The notes under the pieces are model-generated. The model made no database searches. It saw only the letters and a list, made by a program, of their open reading frames with translations, and was not told the DNA's origin. Both the position numbers and the translations under genes were made by a program. From CAZXEJ01 sp964639895 (GTDB lineage Bacteria > Desulfobacterota_D > UBA1144 > Nemesobacterales > JADFKM01), in the NCBI GenBank assembly GCA_964639895.1, contig CAZXEJ010000034.1:1-24324 (forward strand): a stretch of 24,324 bases of DNA. The letters are read 5' to 3'. Positions 1-8,132 of the stretch are shown piece after piece (the stretch's first letter is position 1; each line of letters starts with the position of its first letter).

Positions 1-75
1 GGTAGAATGGGCCTCAGTATACGGGCCGCCCCGGGGGAGGTCAACTCAGCGCTCCTTCGGCGTGCGGCACTCGTT

Positions 76-2748
76 CTAAGCCCCTGAGCCCGGGGATTGC
101 AGAAGCTCTCGGATGCGCCGTAAGGCTTCCTCGAGCTTGGCGGCGTCGGGGCCTCCGCCCTGGGCGAAGCGCGGGTTGCCTCCGCCCTTCCCGCCCACGA
201 CTTGAGCGGCCTGCCGCACCAGATCCCCTGCTTTGATGGAGTCCGTGAGGGAATCGTCCACCTTTGCGACGAAGACGGCCCGGCCGTTTTGCTCCGTCCC
301 CAACAGGACGATGCCCTTGTTCAGCCCGTCGGCCAGAAGATCCGCCAGCTCCTTGAGGCCTTCGACGTCCACCTCCACGCGGTCGACGACGAACTCGTAA
401 TCGTCAGCGCGCCCGCGCTTGGCCAGAAGCCCGTCTCTCAGCCGACGGAGTCGCTCCCGATGCAGCTTTTGAAGCTCCTCTTGGAGGCGCTCTCGCTCCT
501 CCAGGAGGGCCTCGAGCTTCTTGAGCAACTCGCCCTCGGAGGCCCGCAGCCGGGCGGCGGCGTCCCGCAGAAGTCGCTCCTTCTCCTCGAGATAGCGCAG
601 GAGGTTGTCGCCCGTGGCTACATACACCCGGCGCACTCCGGCGGAAACCCCTTCTTCCCGCACGATCTTGAAGAGGCCGATCTCCCCCGTGCGCTTCACG
701 TGGGTCCCGCCGCACAGCTCGATGCTGAAGGGCTTTCCGTTCTCATAGATGGAGACGACGCGCACCTTCTCTTTGCCTTGGTAGTCCTCGGGGAAGAGAG
801 CCATCGCACCCTTCGCTTTGGCCTCCTCCAGAGGCTCGAAGGAGATCTGCACGGGGCGGTCGCCCAGAATGATCTCGTTGGCCAACGCCTCGATGTGCTC
901 GATCTCCCCGTCCGTGAGGGGCGCAAAGTGCGTAAAGTCGAAGCGCAGCTCGTCGGGGGCCACCAACGACCCCGCCTGGATGCCCCCCTTGTGCCCCAGC
1001 ACCTCCCGGAGCGCGGCGTGGAGGATGTGGGTGGCCGTGTGATTGCGCTGGGTCCGCTTGCGGCGCTCGATATCCACCTTCAGCAGGCAGCGATCCCCCT
1101 GGGAGAAGGAGCCCCCGAGCACCTTCACCCGATGGTAGAAGACCCCGCGGGCGTCCTTCCGGACGTCTATAACCCGGGCCCTTCCGGGGCGCGTGCGGTT
1201 CTCGATCCCGCCTGTGTCGGCCACTTGTCCCCCGCCCTCGGCGTAGAAGGGCGTCTGAGTCAGCACGAGTTGTCCCTCCGCCCCTTGGGCCAGCTCGCCC
1301 ACGGGCTCTTGACGCTCGTCCAACAGGGCAAGCAGTTCGCCCTCCGACTCGAGGCGCTCGTAGCCTACGAACTTGGTAGGGGGAACGTCGAGTTTTGCAC
1401 CCTTGGCGAAGACGGCCGTCTCTAGAGGCGAGGCCTGCTTGGAGCGCTCCTTCTGCTTTTGCATCTCGCGCTCGAAGCCCGCCCGATCCACCGTGAAGCC
1501 CCGCTCGCGGGCGATGTCCTCCACGATCTGGATGTGAAAGCCGTGCGTGTCGTGGAGGAAGAACGCCTCCTCGCCCGTGATCACCCGCTCGCCCTTGCGC
1601 TCCTTCTTCGCGAAGAGCTTCTCGATCCACTCCATGCCCGCCTGATACGTGCGGGCGAAGCGCTCCTCCTCCTGGGCGATCGCCTTCAGGATGAACTCCT
1701 GTCGCTCCCGCAGCTCGGGGTAGAAGTCCCCCATCGTCGCGATCACGGCCTTTGCCACATCGCCCAAGAAGGACCCTTCGAGCCCCAGCTTCTTCCCGAA
1801 GCGGATGGCGCGGCGGATGAGCATCCGCAGCACGTAGGAGCGCTCCTCGTTCCCGGGCACCACCCCGTCGGCGATCAAGAAGGTCATCGCCCGCCCGTGA
1901 TCGGCGATCACGCGATAGGGGACGATGTTCTCGCGCATCTGGCCTTCGGAGTGGCCCGTGAGCTTCCGGATCTGCTCCATCAGGGGCCGAAAGAGGTCCG
2001 TGTCGTAGTTCGTGGGAGCGCTCTGGACCACCGACGCGATGCGCTCGAGGCCCATCCCCGTGTCCACGCCGGGCCGGGGCAGCGGGGTCCTTGAGCCGTC
2101 GGGGGCCTGGTCGTACTGCATGAACACGAGGTTCCAGATCTCGAGCCACCGCCCGCAGCCGTTGTCCAGCGCCACGGAGCAGTCGGGCTCCTTACACGTG
2201 CAGAACTCCTGCCCCCAGTCGTAGTGGATCTCGCTCGTGGGGCCGCAGGGACCGACGTCCCCCATGCTCCAGAAGTTCGTGGCATCGCCCATCTTCAGCA
2301 CTTGCTCCTCGCGGACGCCGGGGATCTCGAGCCAGTACCCGGGCGCTTCCTCGTCGTCTTGATGAACCGTGAAGACCAACCGCCGGGGGTCGACGCCCAG
2401 CACGTTCACGACGAACTCGTAGGCGTAGCGGATCGCCTCGCGCTTGAAGTAGTCGCCGAAGGAGAAGTTCCCCAGCATCTCGAAGAAGGTGTGGTGGCGG
2501 GGTGTATGGCCCACGTTTTCTAGGTCGCTGTGTTTGCCGCCTGCTCGGACGCATTTCTGGCACGATGCGGCCCTCACGTAGGGCCTCTTCTCGAGGCCGA
2601 GGAAGACGTCCTTGAACTGCACCATGCCGGCATTTGTAAAGAGCAACGTGGGGTCGTCCTTGGGGACGAGCGGGGAGCTCTTGACGACGGTGTGGCCGTG
2701 CCCTTTGAAGAACTCTAAAAAGGTGCGTCTTATCTCGGAACTCTTCAT
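76..2748 (-). CDS. alaS: Alanine--tRNA ligase
   Basis: This cytoplasmic class II aminoacyl-tRNA synthetase charges tRNA-Ala and edits mis-charged Ser/Gly. The 890-residue product has the normal family length. It starts MKSSEIRRTFLEFF and carries the class II catalytic core over about residues 1-240 (GHTPRHHTFFEMLGNFSFGD near 80, GPTSEIHYD near 170). The editing domain shows the zinc-site motif HTATH near residue 570 and CGGTHV near 678. A coiled-coil stretch near 735-775 leads into a C-terminal DHHA1-like domain with GGKGGGNP. The ATG overlaps the rlmN stop as ATGA and has no good Shine-Dalgarno of its own, so translation is probably coupled to rlmN. Odd feature: after roughly residue 70 isoleucine is almost always ATC and arginine CGC/CGG, while the first ~70 codons and the neighbouring genes use ATA, AGA and AGG. 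This suggests partial gene replacement. Identification is very secure. Confidence 0.98.
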   Translation of the reverse strand: MKSSEIRRTFLEFFKGHGHTVVKSSPLVPKDDPTLLFTNAGMVQFKDVFLGLEKRPYVRAASCQKCVRAGGKHSDLENVGHTPRHHTFFEMLGNFSFGDYFKREAIRYAYEFVVNVLGVDPRRLVFTVHQDDEEAPGYWLEIPGVREEQVLKMGDATNFWSMGDVGPCGPTSEIHYDWGQEFCTCKEPDCSVALDNGCGRWLEIWNLVFMQYDQAPDGSRTPLPRPGVDTGMGLERIASVVQSAPTNYDTDLFRPLMEQIRKLTGHSEGQMRENIVPYRVIADHGRAMTFLIADGVVPGNEERSYVLRMLIRRAIRFGKKLGLEGSFLGDVAKAVIATMGDFYPELRERQEFILKAIAQEEERFARTYQAGMEWIEKLFAKKERKGERVITGEEAFFLHDTHGFHIQIVEDIARERGFTVDRAGFEREMQKQKERSKQASPLETAVFAKGAKLDVPPTKFVGYERLESEGELLALLDERQEPVGELAQGAEGQLVLTQTPFYAEGGGQVADTGGIENRTRPGRARVIDVRKDARGVFYHRVKVLGGSFSQGDRCLLKVDIERRKRTQRNHTATHILHAALREVLGHKGGIQAGSLVAPDELRFDFTHFAPLTDGEIEHIEALANEIILGDRPVQISFEPLEEAKAKGAMALFPEDYQGKEKVRVVSIYENGKPFSIELCGGTHVKRTGEIGLFKIVREEGVSAGVRRVYVATGDNLLRYLEEKERLLRDAAARLRASEGELLKKLEALLEERERLQEELQKLHRERLRRLRDGLLAKRGRADDYEFVVDRVEVDVEGLKELADLLADGLNKGIVLLGTEQNGRAVFVAKVDDSLTDSIKAGDLVRQAAQVVGGKGGGNPRFAQGGGPDAAKLEEALRRIRELLQSPGSGA

Positions 2749-3860
2749 GGCAGTATAGGGGACGGAGCGGCTTCGGCCGCCGCGGCGGCATGTCTAGGCA
2801 GGGCGGCTGAAGTGGTGCGGCGGTGCGCGGCCGCGTAGCGGGCGGCCAGCATGCCGCACGCGCCCAGGATGTCCCTGCCGCGGCTCTTGCGGATCATGGT
2901 TCTGATGCCGCTTGCAATCAGTATACGCTGGAACTCCTCCACCCGGTGCCTGGGGGGCGCCTTGTAGCCCAGCGACGGCACTTCATTGAGCGGTATGAGG
3001 TTCACCATGCATCTTATGCCCACAAGCAGAGAGGCCACCTTACGGGCGCATTCGTCCGAGTCGTTGATGCCGTCTATGAGCACGTATTCAAACGTCACAC
3101 CCTTGCCCCTCGGTGATGGATAGCGCGATGCGGCTTCGAGCAGCTCGGTTATGGGGTATTTCCTGTCGACCGGCATGATGCTAGCCCGCAGCTCGTCGTC
3201 CGGGGCGTTAAGGGATATCGAAAGGTTGACGGGAACTCTCTCGGCGAGGGCGTAGATGGCCGGTACCAGACCGCAGGTAGACACCGTGATGCGGCGGGGC
3301 GAGAGACCGAGGAAGTCCTTGTGGGTAAGGATTTCGAGCGAAGCTATCGTGCCCTCGAGGTTGTCTAGCGGTTCGCCCATTCCCATGTAGACGATGTTCG
3401 TGATCCGCGCCTCCTCGAGCCGTCCCACCGTCATGTACTGGCTCACTATCTCGCCCGGCGTGAGGTCGCGCTTCTTGCCGAGGGTGCCGGTGAGGCAGAA
3501 CGTGCACCCCATGAGACAGCCCACCTGCGTGGAGACGCATAGGGTCGTGCGGTCGCCGTCGGGTATGAGCACCGACTCGATGCGCTCGCCGTCGGAAAGC
3601 TCGAACAGGTATTTCACCGTACCGTCGGCCGAGATCGAGCGTCCGGCCGGCACAAGGTTGCGCACGCACGCCCGGAGCTCGAGCTCCCGTCGCGCGTCGA
3701 CGGGCAGGTCGGTCATGGCGGCAAACTCCGTCTCGCCCTTGCGGTAGACCCATTTGGCGAGCTGGGTCGCCCTGTAGGGCTCAAGGCCCAGCACCTCCAC
3801 CATCCACGAGCGCAGAGCTTCCGGAGAGAGATCCAGTATGTTGACCTTGCTCACATCCAT
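2745..3860 (-). CDS. rlmN: Dual-specificity 23S rRNA/tRNA adenine-C2 methyltransferase RlmN
   Basis: This radical-SAM enzyme methylates C2 of A2503 in 23S rRNA and, in many bacteria, A37 of tRNAs. The product is 371 residues from the ATG chosen here (MDVSKVNILDLSPEALRSWM). The [4Fe-4S] cysteines are C115, C119 and C122 (VGCLMGCTFCLTG). The methyl-carrying cysteine near the C-terminus is C335 in GRDILGACGMLA. An upstream in-frame GTG at 3902 would add 14 residues, but neither start has a strong ribosome-binding site, and the family usually begins close to NILDLSPE. The protein ends with about 25 extra Ala/Pro/Arg-rich residues after the normal family terminus, and these read straight into the alaS start (ATGA overlap). 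It lies 106 nt after the cyclase-like gene and probably belongs to the same minus-strand transcription unit. Confidence 0.96.
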   Translation of the reverse strand: MDVSKVNILDLSPEALRSWMVEVLGLEPYRATQLAKWVYRKGETEFAAMTDLPVDARRELELRACVRNLVPAGRSISADGTVKYLFELSDGERIESVLIPDGDRTTLCVSTQVGCLMGCTFCLTGTLGKKRDLTPGEIVSQYMTVGRLEEARITNIVYMGMGEPLDNLEGTIASLEILTHKDFLGLSPRRITVSTCGLVPAIYALAERVPVNLSISLNAPDDELRASIMPVDRKYPITELLEAASRYPSPRGKGVTFEYVLIDGINDSDECARKVASLLVGIRCMVNLIPLNEVPSLGYKAPPRHRVEEFQRILIASGIRTMIRKSRGRDILGACGMLAARYAAAHRRTTSAALPRHAAAAAEAAPSPILP

Positions 3861-3966
3861 AATTCTACCCAAGCCGCACCTTACGGGCGAAACCATACTC
3901 ACGCCAGCGTGGGGCGCCGTGGGTGCGTGCGGGGACGGTTGGACCGCCGCCTTCGGCGCGGGCGTC

Positions 3967-5280
3967 TCAAACCTCGACCACCCCCTCCTCGACAGCCGTT
4001 ATCGAATACACCTTGCCCTCGTCGAAAGAGTATTCCTTGACGTCGACGTAGTCCTTTACGGCCTCGTACACAGACGGAGAGACCATGACCTTCCAGCTCG
4101 TCATGGAGTTGCTTATCCTCCTTGCGGCGCGAAGCAGCTCCTTTACGTTGTGCGGCATGCCGGTGTCGCGGTTGAAGGGGACTTCTCTGGCGTCGATACC
4201 CACGCGGCCGCTTACGGCCTTGGCGGCGCCGAGCTGGGCGTCCTTGTTCATCTGGGCCAGCCTCTGCAGTATCTCCACCCCCGCGCACACGGCTCGAAGC
4301 TCGGGTTTGTCCAGCTGACGAGGGGCGTTGAAGAAGGCCACGATCTCGCTCTGGAACACCGCCTCCAGCGTGCCGCCGTACTTGTTGATTATGGACGTCG
4401 CCTCCTCGCGGAAGCTTTTTAGGAACTGGTCGAACCTCTCCCGGTCGCCTCCCTCTTCGACTTCGTCCACGTTCGATATCCTGTTTACGAAGGTCACTAT
4501 CCTCCTCTTTTCCCCCATCGTCTCCTGCGGGGTCTGTATCACCTGGGGTTCGAAAGGCGAGGCGGCCTGTTTGGGGCTGGCGGCGGCCTTCTCGAGGCGT
4601 CGGGCGAGCTGGTCGCGCATGAGGTTGAAACTTCGGTACAGGTCCTTGACCTCCGTTCCCTGAGACGCCACCTCGTTCTCGTCCAGCGTGACGCCGTAGT
4701 CGCCCCCGGCGATGGACCGCATGGCCCTTGCCGCTTTCATCAACGGCAGCGCGCTGTCGATGTAGGCGGTCGAGCGGAGCACCAGGAAAAGGATCGTTAT
4801 GGCCGCTGAGACCAGCAGCGAGTAGAGAAGGGGTTTCTTGATGTGCTCGCTCAGACTGGACTTCCTCAGCCCCAGCACCACGGTGTGGTCGTTGTGGTAG
4901 GGGAAGGTGAACTTCTTCATGTCGGGGCGGTTCTTGACCCCGTAGCTCTGGCGCACTACGCCGTTGGAATCTATGAGGCTTACGTAGATGATGTCGGGGC
5001 GCTGGCGTACGAGCTGTTGCGCCGCCTGTGAGAAGACGGGATTGGCCAGGAAGTAGTCCTCTATCTCGCGTGCCTTCTCCTCGAGCGAGGCCGACGTGTA
5101 GTGGTACGCGCCCACCAACGAGGTGGCCGCGGCGGCGGCGAAGATGAGTAGGACGACGAGGGCTGTTTCTCTGAGTCTGGGAGACACGTTTCTAATGGTC
5201 CGGGGTTTTTTCGATCGGGCCACTCCGGCCGCACCACATGGGATCAAACCAAATTTACTGGATGGGAGGTGAATAATCAA
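3967..5280 (-). CDS. Membrane protein with HAMP-like linker and degenerate class III adenylate/guanylate cyclase domain
   Basis: No gene symbol is recognised. There are two membrane segments, about residues 39-60 (LVVLLIFAAAAATSLVGAY) and 152-172 (LLYSLLVSAAITILFLVL). They bracket a ~90-residue extracytoplasmic region, and a HAMP-like linker follows at about 175-235. The C-terminal ~175 residues align by eye with class III nucleotide cyclases: RRIVTFVNRI, then INKYGGTLEAVFQSEIVAFF, then RAVCAGVEILQRL, ending with VMVSPSVYEAVKDYV. The two metal-binding aspartates appear lost: the first strand reads FVNRI where F-x-D is expected, and the second site reads QSE where G-D is expected. It is therefore more likely a sensor or scaffold than an active cyclase. 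It sits 127 nt downstream of rpmA. The start is uncertain: TTG at 5280 is the outer limit, GTG at 5223 or 5187 are alternatives, and none has a clear ribosome-binding site. Confidence 0.75.
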   Translation of the reverse strand: MIIHLPSSKFGLIPCGAAGVARSKKPRTIRNVSPRLRETALVVLLIFAAAAATSLVGAYHYTSASLEEKAREIEDYFLANPVFSQAAQQLVRQRPDIIYVSLIDSNGVVRQSYGVKNRPDMKKFTFPYHNDHTVVLGLRKSSLSEHIKKPLLYSLLVSAAITILFLVLRSTAYIDSALPLMKAARAMRSIAGGDYGVTLDENEVASQGTEVKDLYRSFNLMRDQLARRLEKAAASPKQAASPFEPQVIQTPQETMGEKRRIVTFVNRISNVDEVEEGGDRERFDQFLKSFREEATSIINKYGGTLEAVFQSEIVAFFNAPRQLDKPELRAVCAGVEILQRLAQMNKDAQLGAAKAVSGRVGIDAREVPFNRDTGMPHNVKELLRAARRISNSMTSWKVMVSPSVYEAVKDYVDVKEYSFDEGKVYSITAVEEGVVEV

Positions 5281-5407
5281 TAGGCGTGGACGCGTGCCCC
5301 TGCCCCGGAGGCCGGGCCGGAATGGGTGCTCATACAGAATCCCGCGCCCCCTGCCCTGGCCGCGCCTTGGGGGGTGGAGACCCGGCTGTATACCTATGAG
5401 GGTGTGG

Positions 5408-5665
5408 TTACTGGATGGGGTTTACCACGACGAGCGTTCTTCCCTTCTTCGTCCTGCGGAACCCCACTACTCCGTCCTGGAGGGCGTAGATGGTGTAGTC
5501 GCGGCCGATCCCCACGCCCGGGCCGGGGTGGAACGTTGTGCCGCGCTGCCTTACGATTATGTTGCCGGCCCGCACGATCTGGCCCCCGAACTTCTTGAGG
5601 CCCAGGCGCTTGCCCGCGCTGTCGCGTCCGTTCCTCGAACTCCCACCTGCTTTCTTATGGGCCAT
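5408..5665 (-). CDS. rpmA: 50S ribosomal protein L27
   Basis: Large-subunit ribosomal protein L27, whose N-terminal tail reaches towards the peptidyl-transferase centre. The 85-residue product has the normal length and the family signature: MAHKKAGGSSRNGRDSAGKR at the start, GGQIVRAGNIIVRQRGT in the middle and GRDYTIYAL further on. The ATG is preceded by GGGAGAG at good spacing. It follows rplU by 18 nt, the near-universal L21-L27 gene pair, so the two are co-transcribed from the promoter upstream of rplU. The usual third member, the GTPase gene obg/cgtA, does not follow; a cyclase-like membrane protein comes next instead. Confidence 0.98.
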   Translation of the reverse strand: MAHKKAGGSSRNGRDSAGKRLGLKKFGGQIVRAGNIIVRQRGTTFHPGPGVGIGRDYTIYALQDGVVGFRRTKKGRTLVVVNPIQ

Positions 5666-5683
5666 GGCTTCTCTCCCTGTCGT

Positions 5684-5998
5684 TCAACGCGTAATTTCTA
5701 CTATCCTTACGGTGCTCATGAGCTGTCGGTGGCCCTTCTTCCTCCTGTAGCCCTTCCTGCGCCTGAACTTGAACACCACCACCTTGGGTCCCTTGGTCTC
5801 CCCCAGCACTTCGCCCTTGACCGTGGCACCGGGTACGGTGGGCGTGCCGACGCTCACGTTGCCGTCGTCGTCTTCAACAGTGAGCACCTCTTCGAACACG
5901 ACGCTCTCGCCGGCCTGCTTGTTCAGCCTCTCAATCGAAATGACGTCTCCGGGCCTTACGATGTACTGTTTTCCCCCTGTCCTTAGTACGGCCAGCAT
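5684..5998 (-). CDS. rplU: 50S ribosomal protein L21
   Basis: Large-subunit ribosomal protein L21, which binds 23S rRNA. The 104-residue product has the standard length. It starts MLAVLRTGGKQYIVRPGD, with the conserved GGKQY, and its C-terminal RNA-binding strand pair has FKFRRRKGYRRKKGHRQ. The ATG follows a strong Shine-Dalgarno (GGAGG, 8 nt spacing). It is the first gene of the rplU-rpmA unit, with its own promoter between it and thpR. Confidence 0.98.
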   Translation of the reverse strand: MLAVLRTGGKQYIVRPGDVISIERLNKQAGESVVFEEVLTVEDDDGNVSVGTPTVPGATVKGEVLGETKGPKVVVFKFRRRKGYRRKKGHRQLMSTVRIVEITR

Positions 5999-6028
5999 GG
6001 TGCTATCCTCCGCGTCGTATTACAGCTT

Positions 6029-6058
6029 ATTTTTGCCTGAATTTCACGCGAAAGTCAA
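6029..6058 (-). promoter_or_regulatory. Putative sigma-70 promoter for rplU-rpmA
   Basis: Read on the minus strand, TTGACT (6053-6058) is followed after 18 nt by AAAAAT (6029-6034). It lies in the short AT-richer gap between the thpR stop and the rplU start and would give a leader of roughly 25 nt containing the GGAGG ribosome-binding site. The -35 match is 5 of 6 and the -10 match 4 of 6. Support is by position and sequence only. Confidence 0.5.
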
Positions 6059-6065
6059 CCACTCC

Positions 6066-6620
6066 TCACGACTGGGCCGGGCCGCCCTTGAGCGCGAACA
6101 CCGAGAGCGCCCGGTAGCGTGACCCCTGGGGCAGGGTGATGCTCTCCATCACGGCCAGACGCTCGACCGTTCCCCGGACGGCCTCGGGGCGGGGTAGGGG
6201 AGGGCGTATTGATACGCGTCCCTTGGCCCGCGCCACCGTAATGTGCGGGACGAACTCCCTACGGTCGGGCTCGACGCCCTGCTCGGCGAGAATGGAGTCT
6301 AGTCGCCGCTTGAGCAGCATCAGGCTTCGAGTCGAGTTGAACTCGTAGTACAGCACCCGCGGCTTGTGCATGCCGGGAAAACCCCCGATCGGTCCAATGG
6401 TGAAGGGTATGGGTTCGAACTCCTCGGCGCACTCCCGTGTGGCCTCGAGGGCGTGCCGGAGGGTCCGCTCGCCGATGCTGCCTAGGAACTTGAGAGTCAC
6501 GTGGAACTTTTGCGGGCTCTCCCACTTGACCCCAGTGATCCTGGGCCTGACCGAGTGCTGGTGCCGTCCGAGCACCTGGATCACGTCGTCGGGAAGAAGG
6601 ACCGCAATGAATACCCTCAT
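6066..6620 (-). CDS. thpR: RNA 2',3'-cyclic phosphodiesterase (2H/LigT family)
   Basis: A 2H-phosphoesterase of the LigT/ThpR type, which hydrolyses 2',3'-cyclic phosphate RNA ends to 2'-phosphates. The 184-residue product has the family's usual length. Both catalytic HxTx tetrapeptides are present, H40-V-T-L in the context FHVTLKFLG and H126-I-T-V in the context VPHITVARAKG. The N-terminus (MRVFIAVLLPDDV) is typical. The start codon lies 36 nt downstream of the tolB stop, with a GAGGCGG ribosome-binding site, so tolB-thpR is probably bicistronic. The physiological substrate of this family is unsettled. Confidence 0.93.
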   Translation of the reverse strand: MRVFIAVLLPDDVIQVLGRHQHSVRPRITGVKWESPQKFHVTLKFLGSIGERTLRHALEATRECAEEFEPIPFTIGPIGGFPGMHKPRVLYYEFNSTRSLMLLKRRLDSILAEQGVEPDRREFVPHITVARAKGRVSIRPPLPRPEAVRGTVERLAVMESITLPQGSRYRALSVFALKGGPAQS

Positions 6621-6656
6621 CGCCCGAAACCGCCTCGGCGTTTTCGCGTGCGGGTG

Positions 6657-7928
6657 CTACCTGCACCAGGTGGGAAACAGCTTGCCCCCGCCCCGCGTGA
6701 GTCTGGTGGTGTTTGAACCGTTCAGATACATCATGTATATGTCGTACGCGCCGTCGCGGTTGGAAGCGAAGGTTATCCAATGGCCGTCCGACGACCAGGA
6801 CGGGTTCTCGTTGCGCCTCCACGCCCAGGTGAGCCTCTCCTCGCCGGTGCCGTCGGGGTTTATGGTGAAAATGTTGGCTTCGCTTCCCTCGACCCTGACG
6901 AACGCTATCTTGTTTATGTTCGGATTTGGAGACCATGCGGGATCGGTGTTGTAGCCGTGAGGCGTGATCAGCCGCTGATTGCTACCGTCCGCGTTCATGA
7001 CGTATATCTTGGGCGAGCCTGTCTTATCCGATACGAACGCTATCTTGGTGCCGTCGGGCGACCAGGTTGGGGAGACCTCGATGTGATGGCTTCGCGTGAG
7101 GTTGCGGCCATTGCGGCCGTCGGCGTCGGCCACGTATATGTCTGCTCCCGCACTGAAGGCGATCTTGGTGCCGTCGGGCGACCATGCCGGGCTCTGATCG
7201 AGGCGGAAGCCGCGCGTAAGGCGCACCTCCCTTATACGCGGTATGAGGTAGAGAACGTAGATGTCCTGGTCCCAAACCTTGTCGGAGTTGAACACCACCT
7301 TGTCACCCTTCCTCGAGCAGTTGGGAGAGAGGACGAGGGCGTTGTGGCTCGTCAGGCGTCGCACGTTCATGCCGTCGTAGTCCATTATGAAGAGGTCTCG
7401 CCTGCTCTTCGAGGCGGCCCCGACGTAGACGATTTTCGACGTGTAGAACCCTTCTATTCCGGTCAGTTCCTTCAGCGTGAGATTGGCGAAACGGTGGGCT
7501 GCTTCACGCACCCTGTTTGTGCTTGCGTCGTAGAACCTTCCCACGAGCGGCTTCTCCTCGACCACGCTGTAGAGCCTCACGGCCACCTCGATGCGCCCGT
7601 TCTTGGACCTGTACTCACCCTTGACCAGCGCGTCTATCCCCTGCTCGAACAGGGTGTCGAAGTCGATCTCCCCCCTTACGGGCACGGGCGAGGGGCGCAC
7701 CTCGAAGAGGCCCGACACCGTAAGGTCGTGCCGCAGCACGTCGGCGAACTCCTTGGCACGGGGATCTTTCTCCGTATCGACGGCGAACAGGTCGGGTACG
7801 GCCACGACCACCTTTTTGACGATGGGCCCTTCGATCGGAGGGACGATGAGCCGTGCGCCGGATGGAGCGGCGGCCAGCATCGCCATTACGATGAACAGCA
7901 ACGTCGTGGTGATGGTTCTCAGGTTCAT
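6657..7928 (-). CDS. tolB: Tol-Pal system beta-propeller protein TolB
   Basis: Periplasmic beta-propeller component of the Tol-Pal envelope system, which supports outer-membrane constriction at division. The product is 423 residues from the ATG at 7928, preceded by AGGAG 10 nt upstream. The much longer open frame running to 8405 is ignored because it lacks coding character upstream of this site. A Sec signal peptide covers residues 1-25 (MNLRTITTTLLFIVMAMLAA). The TolB N-terminal domain follows at about 38-160. A propeller of PD40 repeats then runs to the end, with the recurring motif W-S-P-D-G-T-K-I-A-F seen twice exactly and several times in variant form. No tolA, tolQ, tolR or pal lies in the window, so it is detached from the usual cluster. 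A good promoter lies about 130 nt upstream. Confidence 0.95.
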   Translation of the reverse strand: MNLRTITTTLLFIVMAMLAAAPSGARLIVPPIEGPIVKKVVVAVPDLFAVDTEKDPRAKEFADVLRHDLTVSGLFEVRPSPVPVRGEIDFDTLFEQGIDALVKGEYRSKNGRIEVAVRLYSVVEEKPLVGRFYDASTNRVREAAHRFANLTLKELTGIEGFYTSKIVYVGAASKSRRDLFIMDYDGMNVRRLTSHNALVLSPNCSRKGDKVVFNSDKVWDQDIYVLYLIPRIREVRLTRGFRLDQSPAWSPDGTKIAFSAGADIYVADADGRNGRNLTRSHHIEVSPTWSPDGTKIAFVSDKTGSPKIYVMNADGSNQRLITPHGYNTDPAWSPNPNINKIAFVRVEGSEANIFTINPDGTGEERLTWAWRRNENPSWSSDGHWITFASNRDGAYDIYMMYLNGSNTTRLTRGGGKLFPTWCR

Positions 7929-8057
7929 ACGGCTAGGACTCCTGCGGGCGTGGAGGCCGGAGCGCCGCTCGCCGTCACCAGCGTCCGTGTGCGGTCGCCG
8001 TGCGTTTGGAGGCCGCTTTGGGATCGCCTGCGACGGGGCCTGGCCGGCCGATGCTCT

Positions 8058-8087
8058 ATAATATAAAGTTGGTGGCCCATAAGTCAA
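8058..8087 (-). promoter_or_regulatory. Putative sigma-70 promoter for tolB
   Basis: On the minus strand TTGACT (8082-8087) is followed after 18 nt by TATTAT (8058-8063); an overlapping TATATT gives 16-nt spacing. This is the only AT-rich island in a very GC-rich gap and it points at tolB, giving a leader of about 120 nt. Confidence 0.65.
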
Positions 8088-8097
8088 AGGCACCCTC

Positions 8098-8132
8098 CAC
8101 GGTGAAGGGGTGTGAGCAGGGCCGTCACCGTG
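8098..8132. repeat. Perfect 8-bp inverted repeat upstream of the tolB promoter
   Basis: CACGGTGA (8098-8105) and its exact reverse complement TCACCGTG (8125-8132) are separated by 19 nt. In tolB transcription terms the repeat lies just upstream of the -35 element, where a regulator could bind. It could instead be a chance match or an RNA stem from an unrelated transcript. Confidence 0.45.

Noticed and set aside
202..1425. 407-codon plus-strand open frame opposite alaS
   Set aside because: It mirrors alaS codons in antisense, has no recognisable domain, and is expected in GC-rich coding DNA.
6409..6420. GGTTCGAACTCC, resembling a tRNA T-arm
   Set aside because: It lies inside thpR coding sequence and no acceptor, D or anticodon stems surround it.
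6780..8066. 428-codon plus-strand open frame opposite tolB
   Set aside because: Antisense shadow of a well-identified gene; it also crosses the tolB promoter and has no family motif.
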